Positions 33,320 through 43,390 of a DNA stretch of 64,000 nt are shown here, one piece after another. Position numbers and translations under genes: made by a program. The first letter of the stretch is position 1; every line of letters begins with the position of its first letter. The notes below the pieces were generated by a model. That model made no database searches. It was not told the origin of the DNA and saw only the letters and a program-made list of their open reading frames with translations. The stretch covers positions 186,001 through 250,000 of the forward strand of contig NZ_BMXR01000006.1 in assembly GCF_014651855.1 (NCBI RefSeq), read 5' to 3'. The stretch is from Saccharospirillum salsuginis (GTDB lineage: Bacteria; Pseudomonadota; Gammaproteobacteria; Pseudomonadales; Natronospirillaceae).

Positions 33320-34723
33320 TTGGATTCAGACAAACGCATTCTGGTCGTCGACGACGACGAAGACATACTGGTCGCCGCCAAACTGTTGTTGAAACGGCAT
33401 TTTGGCGACGTGGTCCTGTGTAATCGTCCGGACGCGATTCCCCGTCGTCTGGCCGACCACGAATTCGACGCCATTCTGCTCGATATGAACTTCTCGCCCG
33501 GCGACAGCAGTGGCGAGCAAGGTTTTGTCTGGCTTAAACAGATTCTGGAACAGGACCCGGATGCGGTCGTGGTGATGATTACCGCACACGGCGGTGTGGA
33601 TGTCGCCGTCGAGGCCATGAAGCATGGCGCCACCGACTTCATCACCAAGCCGTGGCAAAACGAGAAAGTTATTGCCACGCTCTCGGCCGCGACTCAGTTG
33701 CACCGAAGCCGCTCGGAAGCCACGCGCCTTCAGCGCAGCAACGAGGCGTTGGCTCAGGCCTCGGCAACCACCTCCGACCCTTTGTTGGGTGACTCGCCGG
33801 CCATGGCCCGGGTTCATTCGATGATTCGACGCGCCGCACCGACCGACGCCAGCGTTCTGGTTCTGGGCGAGAACGGAACCGGTAAGGAATTGGTCGCGCG
33901 GGCCTTGCACCGGCACAGTCATCGGTCGAGCCAGGTGTTTATGTCCGTCGATCTGGGTGCGGTGTCGGAAAGCCTGTTCGAGTCGGAATTGTTCGGTCAC
34001 CGCAAAGGCGCGTTTACCGGAGCCGATAAGGACCGGGTGGGTCGTTTGGTCGCGGCCAACGGCGGTACCCTGTTTCTCGATGAAATCGGCAATATTCCGC
34101 TGCACCTGCAGGCGAAGCTGCTGACTGTATTGGAACAGCGACAGGTCACCCCGCTCGGCAGCAATCAGCCCGTGAACATTGATGTTCGAGTCGTCGCGGC
34201 GACGAATGTGCCGCGCGAGCAATTGCTGGATGAGACTGTCTTTCGGCAAGATCTGTTGTTTCGGTTGAACACGGTGGAAATAGAGGTGCCGCCTCTGCGT
34301 CAACGGTCCGAGGATATACCGGACATCGCGCGTCACTACGTCGGGTTTTACGCCCGTAAATACCGAAAACCCGATAAATCGTTTACCGCTGACGCCCTCT
34401 GTTCAATCCAGGCCTACCATTGGCCAGGCAACGTGCGTGCCTTGCGACATGCCATCGAACGAGCGGTCATTCTGTCGGAAGGCGAGATGATCGACTCGGG
34501 GGATCTGCAATTGCCGGCCAACCACGATCCGGTTCACCTGGCCGCAACCCCGCATGCCCAACCCTCAGCGGAGGTTGTCGAAGATCTGCATCTGGAACGC
34601 ATGGAACAGCGACTGGTCGAAACTGCCTTGCGTCGGCACGGGTTCAATATCAGCAAAGCTGCCAAAGATCTCGGCCTGACTCGGGCCGCCTTGTATCGGC
34701 GGATGGAAAAATATGGCCTTTAG
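33320..34723 (+). CDS. Sigma-54-dependent response regulator (NtrC family)
   Basis: The product has an N-terminal receiver domain ([10 protein letters not shown], phospho-Asp in [10 protein letters not shown], Lys in FITKPW), a central AAA+ sigma-54 activation domain (Walker [16 protein letters not shown] loop, Walker B LFLDEIGN) and a C-terminal Fis-type HTH ([21 protein letters not shown]). It drives sigma-54 promoters when phosphorylated. The TTG at 33320 with GGAG 8 bases upstream starts the protein just before the receiver domain; an ATG at 33263 would add 19 unrelated residues. Its stop overlaps the kinase start by 11 bases. Confidence 0.88.
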   Translation: MDSDKRILVVDDDEDILVAAKLLLKRHFGDVVLCNRPDAIPRRLADHEFDAILLDMNFSPGDSSGEQGFVWLKQILEQDPDAVVVMITAHGGVDVAVEAMKHGATDFITKPWQNEKVIATLSAATQLHRSRSEATRLQRSNEALAQASATTSDPLLGDSPAMARVHSMIRRAAPTDASVLVLGENGTGKELVARALHRHSHRSSQVFMSVDLGAVSESLFESELFGHRKGAFTGADKDRVGRLVAANGGTLFLDEIGNIPLHLQAKLLTVLEQRQVTPLGSNQPVNIDVRVVAATNVPREQLLDETVFRQDLLFRLNTVEIEVPPLRQRSEDIPDIARHYVGFYARKYRKPDKSFTADALCSIQAYHWPGNVRALRHAIERAVILSEGEMIDSGDLQLPANHDPVHLAATPHAQPSAEVVEDLHLERMEQRLVETALRRHGFNISKAAKDLGLTRAALYRRMEKYGL

Positions 34724-36062
34724 TCGATTCTCGATCCGTGTGTTTATCCGCGCATTGTTGATGGCAGCCACGGTGACCGGTTTGGGGATGGCCCTGTTGA
34801 CTCCGGGGTATTACGCCGTAACCGGATTGCTTGTACTGGTCATTGCCGGGCAATTGATCGAACTGAACCACTTTGTCGGCCGAACCCATACCGACCTGAT
34901 GCATTTCCTGGAAGCATTGCGCAGTGGTGATTTCAGCCAACGGTATCTGGACAATGACCGGGGCTTCGCACCCTTGGCCCGTCAATTCCGATCGGTCCTG
35001 GCCACCATCGAAGACAATCGTACGGAGCAGGAGTCGCGACTGCGTTACATGACGGCACTTACGGAGCAATCGCCGGTACCCTTGATATCCGTACTCGGGG
35101 ATGGCCAGGTCCGTCTGCACAATCTGGCCGCGCGTCGGTTATTCGGACAGGGTGCGATCAACCACCTGGATGACTTAATCGCCTACGGCGCGGAATTCCA
35201 CGATGCCGTCAACACGCTGGAGCCCGGCCAACGACGGCTGGTTCGTTTCAATGACGACGGTGTGGAACGCCAACTCGCTATCCTGGCCTCACGCATCGTA
35301 TCCGGTGATCGGGTGGAAACTCTGGTCAGTTTGCAGGATATCCAGGGAGAGCTTGATGCCAACCAGCTGCAGACTTGGCACGAACTGGTGCGGGTGTTGA
35401 CGCATGAAATCATGAACAGTTTGACACCGGTGGCCTCGTTGGCCAAAACCGCGTCCGAACTGATGTCGGATCTTCGCCAGTCGGGTCAGGCACCGCCAGA
35501 GGCGGCGGAATCCGATTTCGAGGACGCCTGCCAGGCCGTCGACACTGTGGCACGTCGCGCCGATGGCATGATGCAATTCATTCAGAGCTACCGCACGCTG
35601 ACGCAATTGCCTAAGCCGCGCCAAAAAACGATCCGTGTGTCGGAACTCTTTAAGCGGGTTCACGCCCTGCTGGCCCATGCCGGTTTGTCCGATGCATTGT
35701 CGTTTACCACCTGCATTGAACCGGACACCCTGCAACTGACCGTCGACCCGGACCTGCTCGAACAGGTGCTGATTAACTTGCTGACCAATGCTGCCCAAGC
35801 CACTGAACACTTAACTGACCCGGAGGTCCGGTTAAGTGCGGCGGTGACTCATCGGGGCCGGGTGGTATTGGCGGTCGACGACAATGGCCCCGGCATACCT
35901 GATGCCATCACCGACCGCATCTTTGTTCCCTTCTTCACCACTAAACGGGGTGGCTCCGGTGTCGGCCTGGCCTTGGCCCGTCAAATCATGATTGCGCATG
36001 GCGGGCGCTTGAGTGTCAGCCAGTCCAACCTGGGCGGTGCCCGGTTCACGCTATTCTTTTAG
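34713..36062 (+). CDS. NtrY-like sensor histidine kinase
   Basis: The 449-residue protein has two membrane helices (about residues 9-45) with almost no periplasmic loop, a PAS-like segment (about 105-170) and a kinase core. The H-box is HEIMNSLTPVASLAK, the N-box LINLLTNAAQAT, and G-boxes are DDNGPGIPDAI and GGSGVGLALARQIM. It is translationally coupled to the NtrC-type regulator and is surely its partner. The signal is unknown and may be read inside the membrane. The 3' end overlaps the convergent VOC gene by 12 bases. Confidence 0.87.
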   Translation: MAFSRFSIRVFIRALLMAATVTGLGMALLTPGYYAVTGLLVLVIAGQLIELNHFVGRTHTDLMHFLEALRSGDFSQRYLDNDRGFAPLARQFRSVLATIEDNRTEQESRLRYMTALTEQSPVPLISVLGDGQVRLHNLAARRLFGQGAINHLDDLIAYGAEFHDAVNTLEPGQRRLVRFNDDGVERQLAILASRIVSGDRVETLVSLQDIQGELDANQLQTWHELVRVLTHEIMNSLTPVASLAKTASELMSDLRQSGQAPPEAAESDFEDACQAVDTVARRADGMMQFIQSYRTLTQLPKPRQKTIRVSELFKRVHALLAHAGLSDALSFTTCIEPDTLQLTVDPDLLEQVLINLLTNAAQATEHLTDPEVRLSAAVTHRGRVVLAVDDNGPGIPDAITDRIFVPFFTTKRGGSGVGLALARQIMIAHGGRLSVSQSNLGGARFTLFF

Positions 36063-36455
36063 TGTCTCGGGCGAGAAGTACGGGATCGGCGACGACACGT
36101 CAATGAGCGTTCCCTCCGGTGCTCTGAGCACCAGGCGTCGCTGCCCATAAAACGTATTCTCCGGTTTACTGACGACCTCGGCTCCCACACGTTTAGCATC
36201 GTCAAACACCACGTCGGCATCGTCCACCACCAAAGTGGCATAAAACCCCTGTGAACCCGCTATGGCTCCTGGCGGCAGCCCATCACTGGTGTCGCTGATC
36301 AGTCCCAGCTCGAACGAGTGCTCCTTTGACTTCAGGTGAACAAACCAGTCGCTGTCGAAGTCGACCTCGAAGTCAAACAAGGTGGTGTAGAACGTTTTGC
36401 TGGCGTCAAGGTCATTTGAAATCAGGTTGAGCAGCAGACGGTTAAGTGTCTTCAT
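36051..36455 (-). CDS. VOC (glyoxalase/bleomycin-resistance fold) protein
   Basis: The 134-residue product has the betaalphabeta-beta-beta-beta repeat of VOC proteins (LLNLISNDLDASKTFYTTLFDFEVDF in the first half, VVDDADVVFDDAKRVGAEV in the second, ending LRAPEGTLIDVSSP). Function cannot be told from the fold. AAAGGAAA lies before the ATG at 36455; a further ATG at 36506 has its Shine-Dalgarno directly abutting and is less likely. Confidence 0.78.
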   Translation of the reverse strand: MKTLNRLLLNLISNDLDASKTFYTTLFDFEVDFDSDWFVHLKSKEHSFELGLISDTSDGLPPGAIAGSQGFYATLVVDDADVVFDDAKRVGAEVVSKPENTFYGQRRLVLRAPEGTLIDVSSPIPYFSPETLKE

Positions 36456-36800
36456 CGGGCGTTTCCTTTTGGGTTTGAAGTCAGAGTCGAATGTGACGTC
36501 AGACATCCTCTTTGTTGTTGGTTGAATCGTCCTTACGCGAACAATGTGCAGTGAATGTGGAGTCTAGATGGAGATGATCGATCTGAAAAAGGATTTACCG
36601 CTTCTTCTGAAAATCGCTTGTACCGAATACCGGGTGTAACAGGCAAGTGCCTGTTTTCAATCAATCGCGTTGTTTTCTCTCCGCTTTCGAGTGATTTACT
36701 CCGGGTTGTCGAAGTTTGTCGTGTGGGTGTTGGTAGCATTCCGGCCGGTCCGCGACGTTGCGGATAGCATTGACACAGTCTGTTTGAAACCGGAGGAATA

Positions 36801-37805
36801 ATGATGAAGACACAGCTGCAAGGGTTGGGTGTTCTGGCGCTGATCGGGTGCCTGCCTTTATCCACCCTGGCGCACGAGGGGCATGACGATTCAGAAGGGC
36901 ATTCTGTTTTGGAGCTCTACAAAGAAGAGAACCTGGTGAAGCCGATCGACATTGTGGAATGCGATCTGGCCGATGGCTCGGTGGGTGAATGCTATCGAGT
37001 ACACGTCCAAAGCACGCCCTTGGATGATGGGCCCTATTGCCCTGAGTCTCTGGATGAGACTGGCGGAATCTTCATCTATGATGGCGAGACCCGTTCCGGA
37101 CTTCGGGTGATGAACCGCGCCTTTTTTGAAGACATGGAAGCCGACGGATACGACATCATCGATGAAGAAGGACAGCTACGAACGATTGATCTGTCACTGA
37201 GTCGCGGAGATAAAACGCCACCGGAAGCCGCACCGTCCAAAGGGCACTGTGTGGAAGTCGTCACCGATCGTTCTTTGACACTCACCTACACCATCCCCGT
37301 TAACCCAACGATTGCGGAAGATGTCCGGGCCATGGACGACGCCTCGGATATCGTCGGACTGTCTTTCAACGGCCTACCCATCAATGGACAACCGCCGACC
37401 GTATCCGGCGGCGTTGATGGCCGGGGTACAGGCGCAGGCAATGTACCGGCTCTCGATGCCTGTGGCGGTCACATCAATGAAGGTTTTTATCACAATCACA
37501 TCTTTGCCGAGACCATCAACTCCAAGTACGACCGTCACGGTATCGATGAAGTGGAGTGCACCGCTGTACCGCAGATTGAAGACAATGAGCTGATCGGACT
37601 GGCGATGGACGGCTATCCGATATACGGGCGCGAAGCCGACAGTGGTGGTCGCCCGACTGAACTGGACGCCTGCAATGGTCACGTATCCGCGACAGCCGAA
37701 TATCCGGATGGCATCTATCACTACCATGCCAAATACGATGACATTGTCGACATCCCGGATTGTTTATCGGGAACTCTGGCGGACCGACCGTTGGAGGTTC
37801 AGTAA
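36801..37805 (+). CDS. Exported YHYH-domain protein
   Basis: The 334-residue protein has a signal peptide ending STLA and then AHEGHDDSEGH, a His-rich start. The C-terminal half carries YHYH-domain motifs: GFYHNHIFAE near residue 230 and the DGIYHYHAKY that names the domain near 306, with LAMDGYPIYGREAD between. Function of the family is unsettled; the histidines suggest metal binding. GGAGGAAT precedes the double ATG at 36801/36804. A small exported protein gene follows 3 bases after the stop. Confidence 0.82.
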   Translation: MMKTQLQGLGVLALIGCLPLSTLAHEGHDDSEGHSVLELYKEENLVKPIDIVECDLADGSVGECYRVHVQSTPLDDGPYCPESLDETGGIFIYDGETRSGLRVMNRAFFEDMEADGYDIIDEEGQLRTIDLSLSRGDKTPPEAAPSKGHCVEVVTDRSLTLTYTIPVNPTIAEDVRAMDDASDIVGLSFNGLPINGQPPTVSGGVDGRGTGAGNVPALDACGGHINEGFYHNHIFAETINSKYDRHGIDEVECTAVPQIEDNELIGLAMDGYPIYGREADSGGRPTELDACNGHVSATAEYPDGIYHYHAKYDDIVDIPDCLSGTLADRPLEVQ

Positions 37806-37808
37806 ACC

Positions 37809-38324
37809 ATGTGGCGGCGGAGGGTTCGAACGAGCTTACAATGCCTGTTGGGGGTAGTGCTGATGTGTATGGCTCAGGCGTTTGCACACAACAGCAGCCT
37901 CACCTTTTATAGCATTAAACCCGAGGATCATGGGTGGGCGCTGACGGTGAATCTTGCCCAGGCCAGTGTCGACAGCAGTTTGTCGCGTGAGGTAGGCGAA
38001 ACACGATGGCAGTCGGCCGATGGTGAGAAGCAGTCGGAGTGGCTGGCCCGTTATGTAGCCGAGACGACAACCTTGACGATCGATGGGCATCGACAGGAGC
38101 TGGGGGAGCCTGACGTGCACATGGGGAGTCATGAAACACAGGTGCGCTTTGCATTACCCGACTGGCCCGAGTCCTCGCATCAACTGGAGGTGTATATTCC
38201 GGGGTTTTCCAATCACCCCAATCATCATAATGTGGTGTATTGGTCGACCGGGCGGGGTACGGTGAAAGCGGTACTGTCGGAACGGAATGACTATCGCGCG
38301 GTGGTCAACACGACGATGGAATGA
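37809..38324 (+). CDS. Small exported protein, DUF6702-like
   Basis: The 171-residue protein has a signal peptide (cleavage probably after AQAFA) and a His-rich C-terminal part (SNHPNHHNVVYW). It resembles DUF6702-type exported proteins only loosely. It starts 3 bases after the YHYH gene, with GGAGG inside that gene's end, so it is translationally linked. A shared role in metal handling is possible (inference). Confidence 0.6.
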   Translation: MWRRRVRTSLQCLLGVVLMCMAQAFAHNSSLTFYSIKPEDHGWALTVNLAQASVDSSLSREVGETRWQSADGEKQSEWLARYVAETTTLTIDGHRQELGEPDVHMGSHETQVRFALPDWPESSHQLEVYIPGFSNHPNHHNVVYWSTGRGTVKAVLSERNDYRAVVNTTME

Positions 38325-38339
38325 AAAACGACGAGGTTA

Positions 38340-38365
38340 AACCGGGCGTCCGTTTTTGCCCGGTT
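38340..38365. terminator. Hairpin terminator between convergent genes
   Basis: AACCGGGC (38340-38347) pairs with GCCCGGTT (38358-38365); the loop holds GTTTTT. It lies 16 bases after the stop of the small exported protein and before the convergent membrane-protein stop. Confidence 0.55.
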
Positions 38366-38375
38366 ATACCCACCC

Positions 38376-39266
38376 TCAAATCGGAAGGGGTGACAGGCCC
38401 GGTGTGTTCCTGGCGGCTTCCCACCGTTTTTCCAACTCGGAGACAAAGGTTTTGTCTCCCCCTTGCTCGGGAGACAGCCAGACATCAAACTCATAGCCTT
38501 CGAGGGTCGTGATGGTGATAATGGTGTCCTCGAGTATTCCATCCGACCAATGAACGCGGTAGTCCTCGATGTTTTCAAGAAAGGCGTAAGCCATTAGTAG
38601 TTCATCGCTGTTGGTATCCGGCCAATAAGAGACCACACAGCAATCGGACAGGAACTGCCCATCTTCTTTGATGGATAGCAGTCCGGTCGAGTAGAAATAC
38701 ACAATGGTTTCATCCGGTTCCAGAACGCCTTGTTCCTGAAGCAGTTCAACCTGATGGGGCCAAAGCTGATCACCGGAGATGACCACGCTGGACGGTGTCA
38801 GATTTAAGGCGCTCAGACCGGTAACGATCGCGAGTGGACCGGTCAATAAGGTCGCGGGAATGCCCCATTTCAGGCTATGCGATCGAGGGACAGGATGAGC
38901 GTATGCGTTCTTTCTCAGCACAATGACAGCCGGCAGCAACGGCAGGAACGAGAGACTGGAAATCAACCAGTAGGGATCCGGCTGGCGCCAGAGCATATTG
39001 AGTACGAAGTAGACCACCGCCAACAGGGCGCAGGCGGCTTCTCGCGGTAACCACCGGCTGGGGTGGTGAATGGCGATGTCCTTGAGCAGCGCGTAACACC
39101 ATATCGGCAGGAACAGGGCTCTCCAGAACGGCCGAATGGCCGAGGCGTCCCGTTCTTTGACGTAACACCAGTATCGATAGCCCCAGTACAGTTCGTAGAT
39201 GCCCATCGTCAGCACGGATAGGGTCACAAACCAGAGTGGGGAAACGGTCAGATAGGATTTTTTCAC
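38376..39266 (-). CDS. Integral membrane protein of unknown function
   Basis: The 296-residue product has an N-terminal half with four to five hydrophobic helices (starting SPLWFVTLSVLTMGIYELYWGYRYW, a DUF4234-like opening) and a soluble C-terminal half of about 130 residues with acidic and aromatic residues. No catalytic motif is evident. It is a single gene convergent with the YHYH pair. Confidence 0.6.
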   Translation of the reverse strand: MKKSYLTVSPLWFVTLSVLTMGIYELYWGYRYWCYVKERDASAIRPFWRALFLPIWCYALLKDIAIHHPSRWLPREAACALLAVVYFVLNMLWRQPDPYWLISSLSFLPLLPAVIVLRKNAYAHPVPRSHSLKWGIPATLLTGPLAIVTGLSALNLTPSSVVISGDQLWPHQVELLQEQGVLEPDETIVYFYSTGLLSIKEDGQFLSDCCVVSYWPDTNSDELLMAYAFLENIEDYRVHWSDGILEDTIITITTLEGYEFDVWLSPEQGGDKTFVSELEKRWEAARNTPGLSPLPI

Positions 39267-39477
39267 AGCGTGGGCTCCCTGGGGTTCGGTTCCTGGCCGG
39301 CGCCGGGCCGGAACGGCCTAGGGTACCGGGAAGGCCGGCGTATTCCCATCCCGATCAACAATTCACCTTGGGGCAGGGGGATTGGTTACCTCTCCTCATC
39401 ATGCCGGGTTCTGTGGTTGTCATGTTGATATGGCGCCGTACACTAGCGGCATCTCATTGGTTCAATCAGGTCTACAC

Positions 39478-40323
39478 ATGAGCAACTTTAACGGTTCCGA
39501 ACGCTACATCGCTGGCGAGTCCCTGCAGTTGGCGGTCAACGCGGCCATGACGCTGGAGCGCCCGCTGTTGGTCAAGGGTGAGCCCGGCACCGGCAAGACC
39601 ATGCTGGCCGAGGAAATTGCCGCGGGCCTGGGAATGCCGCTGTTGCAGTGGCACATCAAATCCAGCACGCGTGCCCAGCAGGGTCTGTACGAATACGATG
39701 CCGTTTCCCGGCTGCGCGACAGCCAGTTGGGGGATGACCGGGTGCACGACATTCGCAACTACATCAAGCCCGGCAAATTGTGGGAAGCCTTCGTCAGCGA
39801 ACAGCGTGCGGTACTGTTGATCGACGAGATCGACAAGGCCGACATCGAGTTCCCGAACGATCTTCTGGTCGAACTGGACCGGATGGAATTCCACGTCTAC
39901 GAAACCGGCGAGACCATCCGCGCCAAACAGCGGCCGGTGGTGATCATCACGTCGAACAACGAGAAAGAATTGCCCGACGCTTTTCTGCGGCGCTGTTTCT
40001 TTCACTACATTCAGTTCCCGGACGCTGAAACACTGCAAGCCATTGTCGATGTCCACTTCCCGAGCATCGAGGCCCGGCTGGTCAGCGACGCCTTGCAGGT
40101 TTTCTTTCAGGTACGCGAAGTGCCGGGTCTGAAAAAGCCGCCGTCGACCTCGGAATTGATCGACTGGCTCAAGTTGCTGGTCAGCGACCGACTGGCCGCC
40201 GAAGCCTTGAAAGGCGGCACGATCCGCGATGCCTTGCCGCCCCTGTACGGCGCGCTTCTGAAGAATGAGCAGGACGTGCAATTGCTGGAACGACTCGCCT
40301 TCATGAGCCGCCGGGATCGCTGA
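39478..40323 (+). CDS. MoxR-like AAA+ ATPase
   Basis: The 281-residue protein has Walker A GEPGTGKT (about residue 38), Walker B LLIDEIDKAD and the sensor ITSNNEKELPDAFLRRC. MoxR ATPases act as chaperones that, with a VWA partner, insert metals or mature enzymes and complexes. ATG 39478 precedes SNFNGSERYIAG; a longer frame to 39382 is not supported. The VWA gene follows 2 bases later, the usual pairing. No client enzyme gene is next to it. Confidence 0.92.
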   Translation: MSNFNGSERYIAGESLQLAVNAAMTLERPLLVKGEPGTGKTMLAEEIAAGLGMPLLQWHIKSSTRAQQGLYEYDAVSRLRDSQLGDDRVHDIRNYIKPGKLWEAFVSEQRAVLLIDEIDKADIEFPNDLLVELDRMEFHVYETGETIRAKQRPVVIITSNNEKELPDAFLRRCFFHYIQFPDAETLQAIVDVHFPSIEARLVSDALQVFFQVREVPGLKKPPSTSELIDWLKLLVSDRLAAEALKGGTIRDALPPLYGALLKNEQDVQLLERLAFMSRRDR

Positions 40324-40325
40324 GC

Positions 40326-41507
40326 ATGTTGATTCGCTTCTTCACCACGCTTCGCCAGCACGGCGTTAAGGTGACAACCAAGGAATTGCTGACCCTGCAC
40401 GAAGCCTTGGAATCGCGACTGGCGCAATTCGATATGGACGCCTTCTATCAGATCGCGCGGCTGTGCATGGTGAAGGATGAAACCCAGTTCGACCGCTTCG
40501 ACCAGGCCTTCGCCCACTTCTATGAAGGGCTGGAAGCCATGCCCAACCCGATGGGTGGCGAATTGCCGGACGACTGGTTGCGCCTGGAACTGGAGCGACA
40601 CTTCAGCGAGGAAGAGAAAGCCGCGATCGAGGCCATGGGCGGCATCGAAGCCCTGATGAAAGCATTGGAAGAGCGCCTGCAGGAGCAACAGGAGCGCCAC
40701 CAGGGGGGCAACCGCTGGATCGGCACCGGCGGCACCAGTCCGTTCGGGCATGGCGGCTACAACCCTGAGGGTGTACGCATTGGTGGACCCGGCGGCCAGC
40801 GCCGGGCGGTGAAAGTCTGGGAAAAACGTCAGTACCGCAATCTCGACGACAATGTCGAACTCGGCACCCGCAACATCAAGATGGCGCTGCGCAAATTGCG
40901 CCGCTTCGCCCGCACCGGTGCGCACGAAGAATTGAATATGGACGATACCATCCGCTTCACGGCCCGTAATGCCGGCTTGCTCGACATCCGCACGCAACCG
41001 GAACGTCACAACGCCGTCAAGGTGCTGGTGTTCTTCGACGTCGGTGGTTCGATGGACGAGCACGTTCAGGTCTGCGAAGCGTTGTTTTCAGCCTGCCGCA
41101 GCGAATTCAAGCACCTGGAACACTATTACTTCCATAATTTTGTCTACGACCATCTGTGGCGGGACAACAGCCTGCGCTACCAGCAGACCATCCCGCTTGA
41201 GGAGGTATTGCGCACCTACGGGATGGACTACAAAGTCATTTTTGTCGGCGACGCGTCCATGGCGCCTTATGAGATAGCGGCCGCCTACGGCAGCATCGAT
41301 TTCATGAACCCCGAGCCGGGTGCGGCCTGGTTCGACCGCATCAAACAGCACTTCGACCGTATGGTGTGGCTGAACCCGGTCCCCGAACAGTACTGGCCCT
41401 ACACCCAGAGCATCGGCATGGTGCGCCAATTGATCGATGACCGGATGTTTCCGTTGACGGTGGAAGGGCTCGATAAAGCGATAGGTTGCCTGCAGGGGAA
41501 GAGCTGA
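40326..41507 (+). CDS. VWA-domain CoxE-like protein
   Basis: The 393-residue protein contains an N-terminal helical part, a Gly-rich middle (GTGGTSPFGHGGYNPEG) and a C-terminal von Willebrand A domain with the metal site VFFDVGGSMDEHVQ, a D-x-G-x-S form of the usual DxSxS. It is the obligate partner type of MoxR ATPases, and its gene starts 2 bases after the MoxR gene. The complex probably remodels an unknown client. Confidence 0.9.
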   Translation: MLIRFFTTLRQHGVKVTTKELLTLHEALESRLAQFDMDAFYQIARLCMVKDETQFDRFDQAFAHFYEGLEAMPNPMGGELPDDWLRLELERHFSEEEKAAIEAMGGIEALMKALEERLQEQQERHQGGNRWIGTGGTSPFGHGGYNPEGVRIGGPGGQRRAVKVWEKRQYRNLDDNVELGTRNIKMALRKLRRFARTGAHEELNMDDTIRFTARNAGLLDIRTQPERHNAVKVLVFFDVGGSMDEHVQVCEALFSACRSEFKHLEHYYFHNFVYDHLWRDNSLRYQQTIPLEEVLRTYGMDYKVIFVGDASMAPYEIAAAYGSIDFMNPEPGAAWFDRIKQHFDRMVWLNPVPEQYWPYTQSIGMVRQLIDDRMFPLTVEGLDKAIGCLQGKS

Positions 41508-41549
41508 TAGGCTGAATGGCATCCACTGAAATGGAGGCCATGCCCCGCT

Positions 41550-42509
41550 ATGGAACCACTCCCCGATCTCAATACCGTTCGTCACGCGGAAGCCCGCATC
41601 CGCGACCGCGTTCTGGAAACCCCGCTCATCCCGTCGCCGGACCTTGAGCGTGAGGTGGGACAGCCGTTGTGGCTGAAACTAGAGAGCGTGCAGCGGACCG
41701 GCAGTTTCAAGGCGCGCGGTGCCCTGAACTGGATGTTGACTGCGAGCGATGAGGAACTGGAAAACGGCTTGGTGACGGTGTCGGCTGGCAACCATGCCCT
41801 GGCACTGGCTTGGGCGGCGTCGGAGCGTAGCGTGCCGGTGACGGTGGTGATGCCGGAAGGCTCCAGCCCGTTGAAAGTCGAGGGTGCCCGCGCGCTGGGC
41901 GCGGACGTAATCGTCCAGGGCGCGATTCATGAGGCGGTGGCACACTGTTTCCATCTGCGTGATGAGCGCGGATTGACCCTGGTGCACCCTTACAACGACC
42001 CGCGCATTATGGCCGGTCAGGGTACGGTGGGGGTGGAACTGCATCGCCAGCAACCGATGATTCGTCGAGTGCTCTGTCCGATCGGAGGTGGTGGCTTGAT
42101 TTCCGGTCTTGGCCTGGTGCTGAAAGCGCTGAACCCTGACCTGGAGTTGATCGGCGTGGAGCCCGTCGGCGCGGCGACGATGTGGAACGCTTGGCAGCAC
42201 AACGACCCCAAGGCCAGCCTGGATAAAGTCGACACCTGGGCGGCCAGTCTGGCGCCGGCTGTGGTGGGCGACAACACCTACCGGGCCAGCCGTCAGACGG
42301 TTGATCGCATTGTCACGATCGACGAGGAGTCCATTCGCAAGGCTATGTACTTGTTGCTTACCCGAGGGCACCTCTATGCGGAGCCCGGCGCCAGCGTCGG
42401 ACTCGCAGCCTTGCTGTCGGGTGCCGTTGCGGTAGATCCGGAGACGCCGACAGCGTTGATCATCTCCGGTGGCAACCTGGATCCGGATCAGGTGAGCCGG
42501 TGTTGTTGA
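41550..42509 (+). CDS. PLP-dependent serine/threonine dehydratase-like protein
   Basis: The 319-residue fold-type II PLP enzyme has the lysine in RTGSFKARGALN (about residue 54), the SAGNHALALAWAA substrate loop and the phosphate-binding GGGGLISGLGL. There is no C-terminal ACT domain, so feedback control like that of biosynthetic IlvA is absent and a catabolic role is more likely. Threonine/serine dehydratase is the closest call; the related hydroxyectoine-utilisation dehydratase is an alternative. It stands alone after the VWA gene. Confidence 0.82.
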   Translation: MEPLPDLNTVRHAEARIRDRVLETPLIPSPDLEREVGQPLWLKLESVQRTGSFKARGALNWMLTASDEELENGLVTVSAGNHALALAWAASERSVPVTVVMPEGSSPLKVEGARALGADVIVQGAIHEAVAHCFHLRDERGLTLVHPYNDPRIMAGQGTVGVELHRQQPMIRRVLCPIGGGGLISGLGLVLKALNPDLELIGVEPVGAATMWNAWQHNDPKASLDKVDTWAASLAPAVVGDNTYRASRQTVDRIVTIDEESIRKAMYLLLTRGHLYAEPGASVGLAALLSGAVAVDPETPTALIISGGNLDPDQVSRCC

Positions 42510-42616
42510 AGCGGCACAATCGGGATTCGCTGCTATAGTGAAGTGAGCCGACGGATCGGGATGGTCAGTTCAGGGTCCGAACGTTGGTTCAGCTTGCTGT
42601 TCGATAGGCACACCCT

Positions 42617-43390
42617 ATGATTCGTAGCCTCGCTTCTTGTGTCCTTCTGTTTTCTCTTATTTGTCAGCCCGCCCTGGCCAGTGTCGATGACTGCCCCGTC
42701 ATCCATGGCCTCGGTGCCTATGACTGGGAACCGATCTCTTATTACGACAGCAATAATACCTGGCAAGGGGTTATGCCGGCCGTTTTGCGCGAAGTCGGCC
42801 GGGAACTGGGGTTTCGGTTAAACGATGACGAAAAGTTGCCGTGGAAGCGGGCGTTGTTAGCGACCGAGGCCGGTACGATGGATGTATTGGGTGGCGCCTA
42901 TTTCACCGAAGAACGGGCCCGGCAGTTTTATTATTCCACCGCCGTCACGGCCGAGCGCATACGGGTGTTTACCCGCTCGACGGATGCCGAAGTGACCAGC
43001 CTGGCGCAGTTGTCGAATCGTCAAGGCGTCCGACCGGCCGGTGGCAGTTACGGCGATGAAATGGATGCGCTGTTGGATCAGTTGGGCGTGATCGAGATCC
43101 GCACCGGAGAACAAATGCTACAAATGGTCAGTGTGGATCGGGCCGACTATGGGGTACTGGCCGAATTCGATGGTTTGGCAACGCGCCGGGTAACCCGGTT
43201 GGATGACGACATCGTGATGGCGCCACTGATATTGGATGAATTGGAGGTGTATTACCTGTTCTCCCGTCGTTCCTCATGCGCCGACTGGCTGCCGGCGATT
43301 GATCAGGTCATCGATCGGATGCGGGAAGAAGGCGTTCTGGACGCCCTTCATGAACGAGAAGTCTACCGTTTGCTGGATAAACTGGACTAG
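42617..43390 (+). CDS. Family-3 extracellular solute-binding protein
   Basis: The 257-residue protein has a signal peptide (VLLFSLICQPALA) and the PBPb fold (GVMPAVLREVGRELGF, LPWKRALLATEAGTMDVLGGAYFTEER). A cysteine follows each end of the mature chain (DDCP and SSCADW). Such proteins bind amino acids or act as sensors; no transporter genes adjoin, so the ligand is unknown. The last residues end VYRLLDKLD. Confidence 0.75.
   Translation: MIRSLASCVLLFSLICQPALASVDDCPVIHGLGAYDWEPISYYDSNNTWQGVMPAVLREVGRELGFRLNDDEKLPWKRALLATEAGTMDVLGGAYFTEERARQFYYSTAVTAERIRVFTRSTDAEVTSLAQLSNRQGVRPAGGSYGDEMDALLDQLGVIEIRTGEQMLQMVSVDRADYGVLAEFDGLATRRVTRLDDDIVMAPLILDELEVYYLFSRRSSCADWLPAIDQVIDRMREEGVLDALHEREVYRLLDKLD

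Noticed and set aside
36555-36767. 70-codon plus-strand frame before the YHYH gene
   Set aside because: No ribosome site and no recognisable feature; it lies in the likely promoter region of the YHYH gene.
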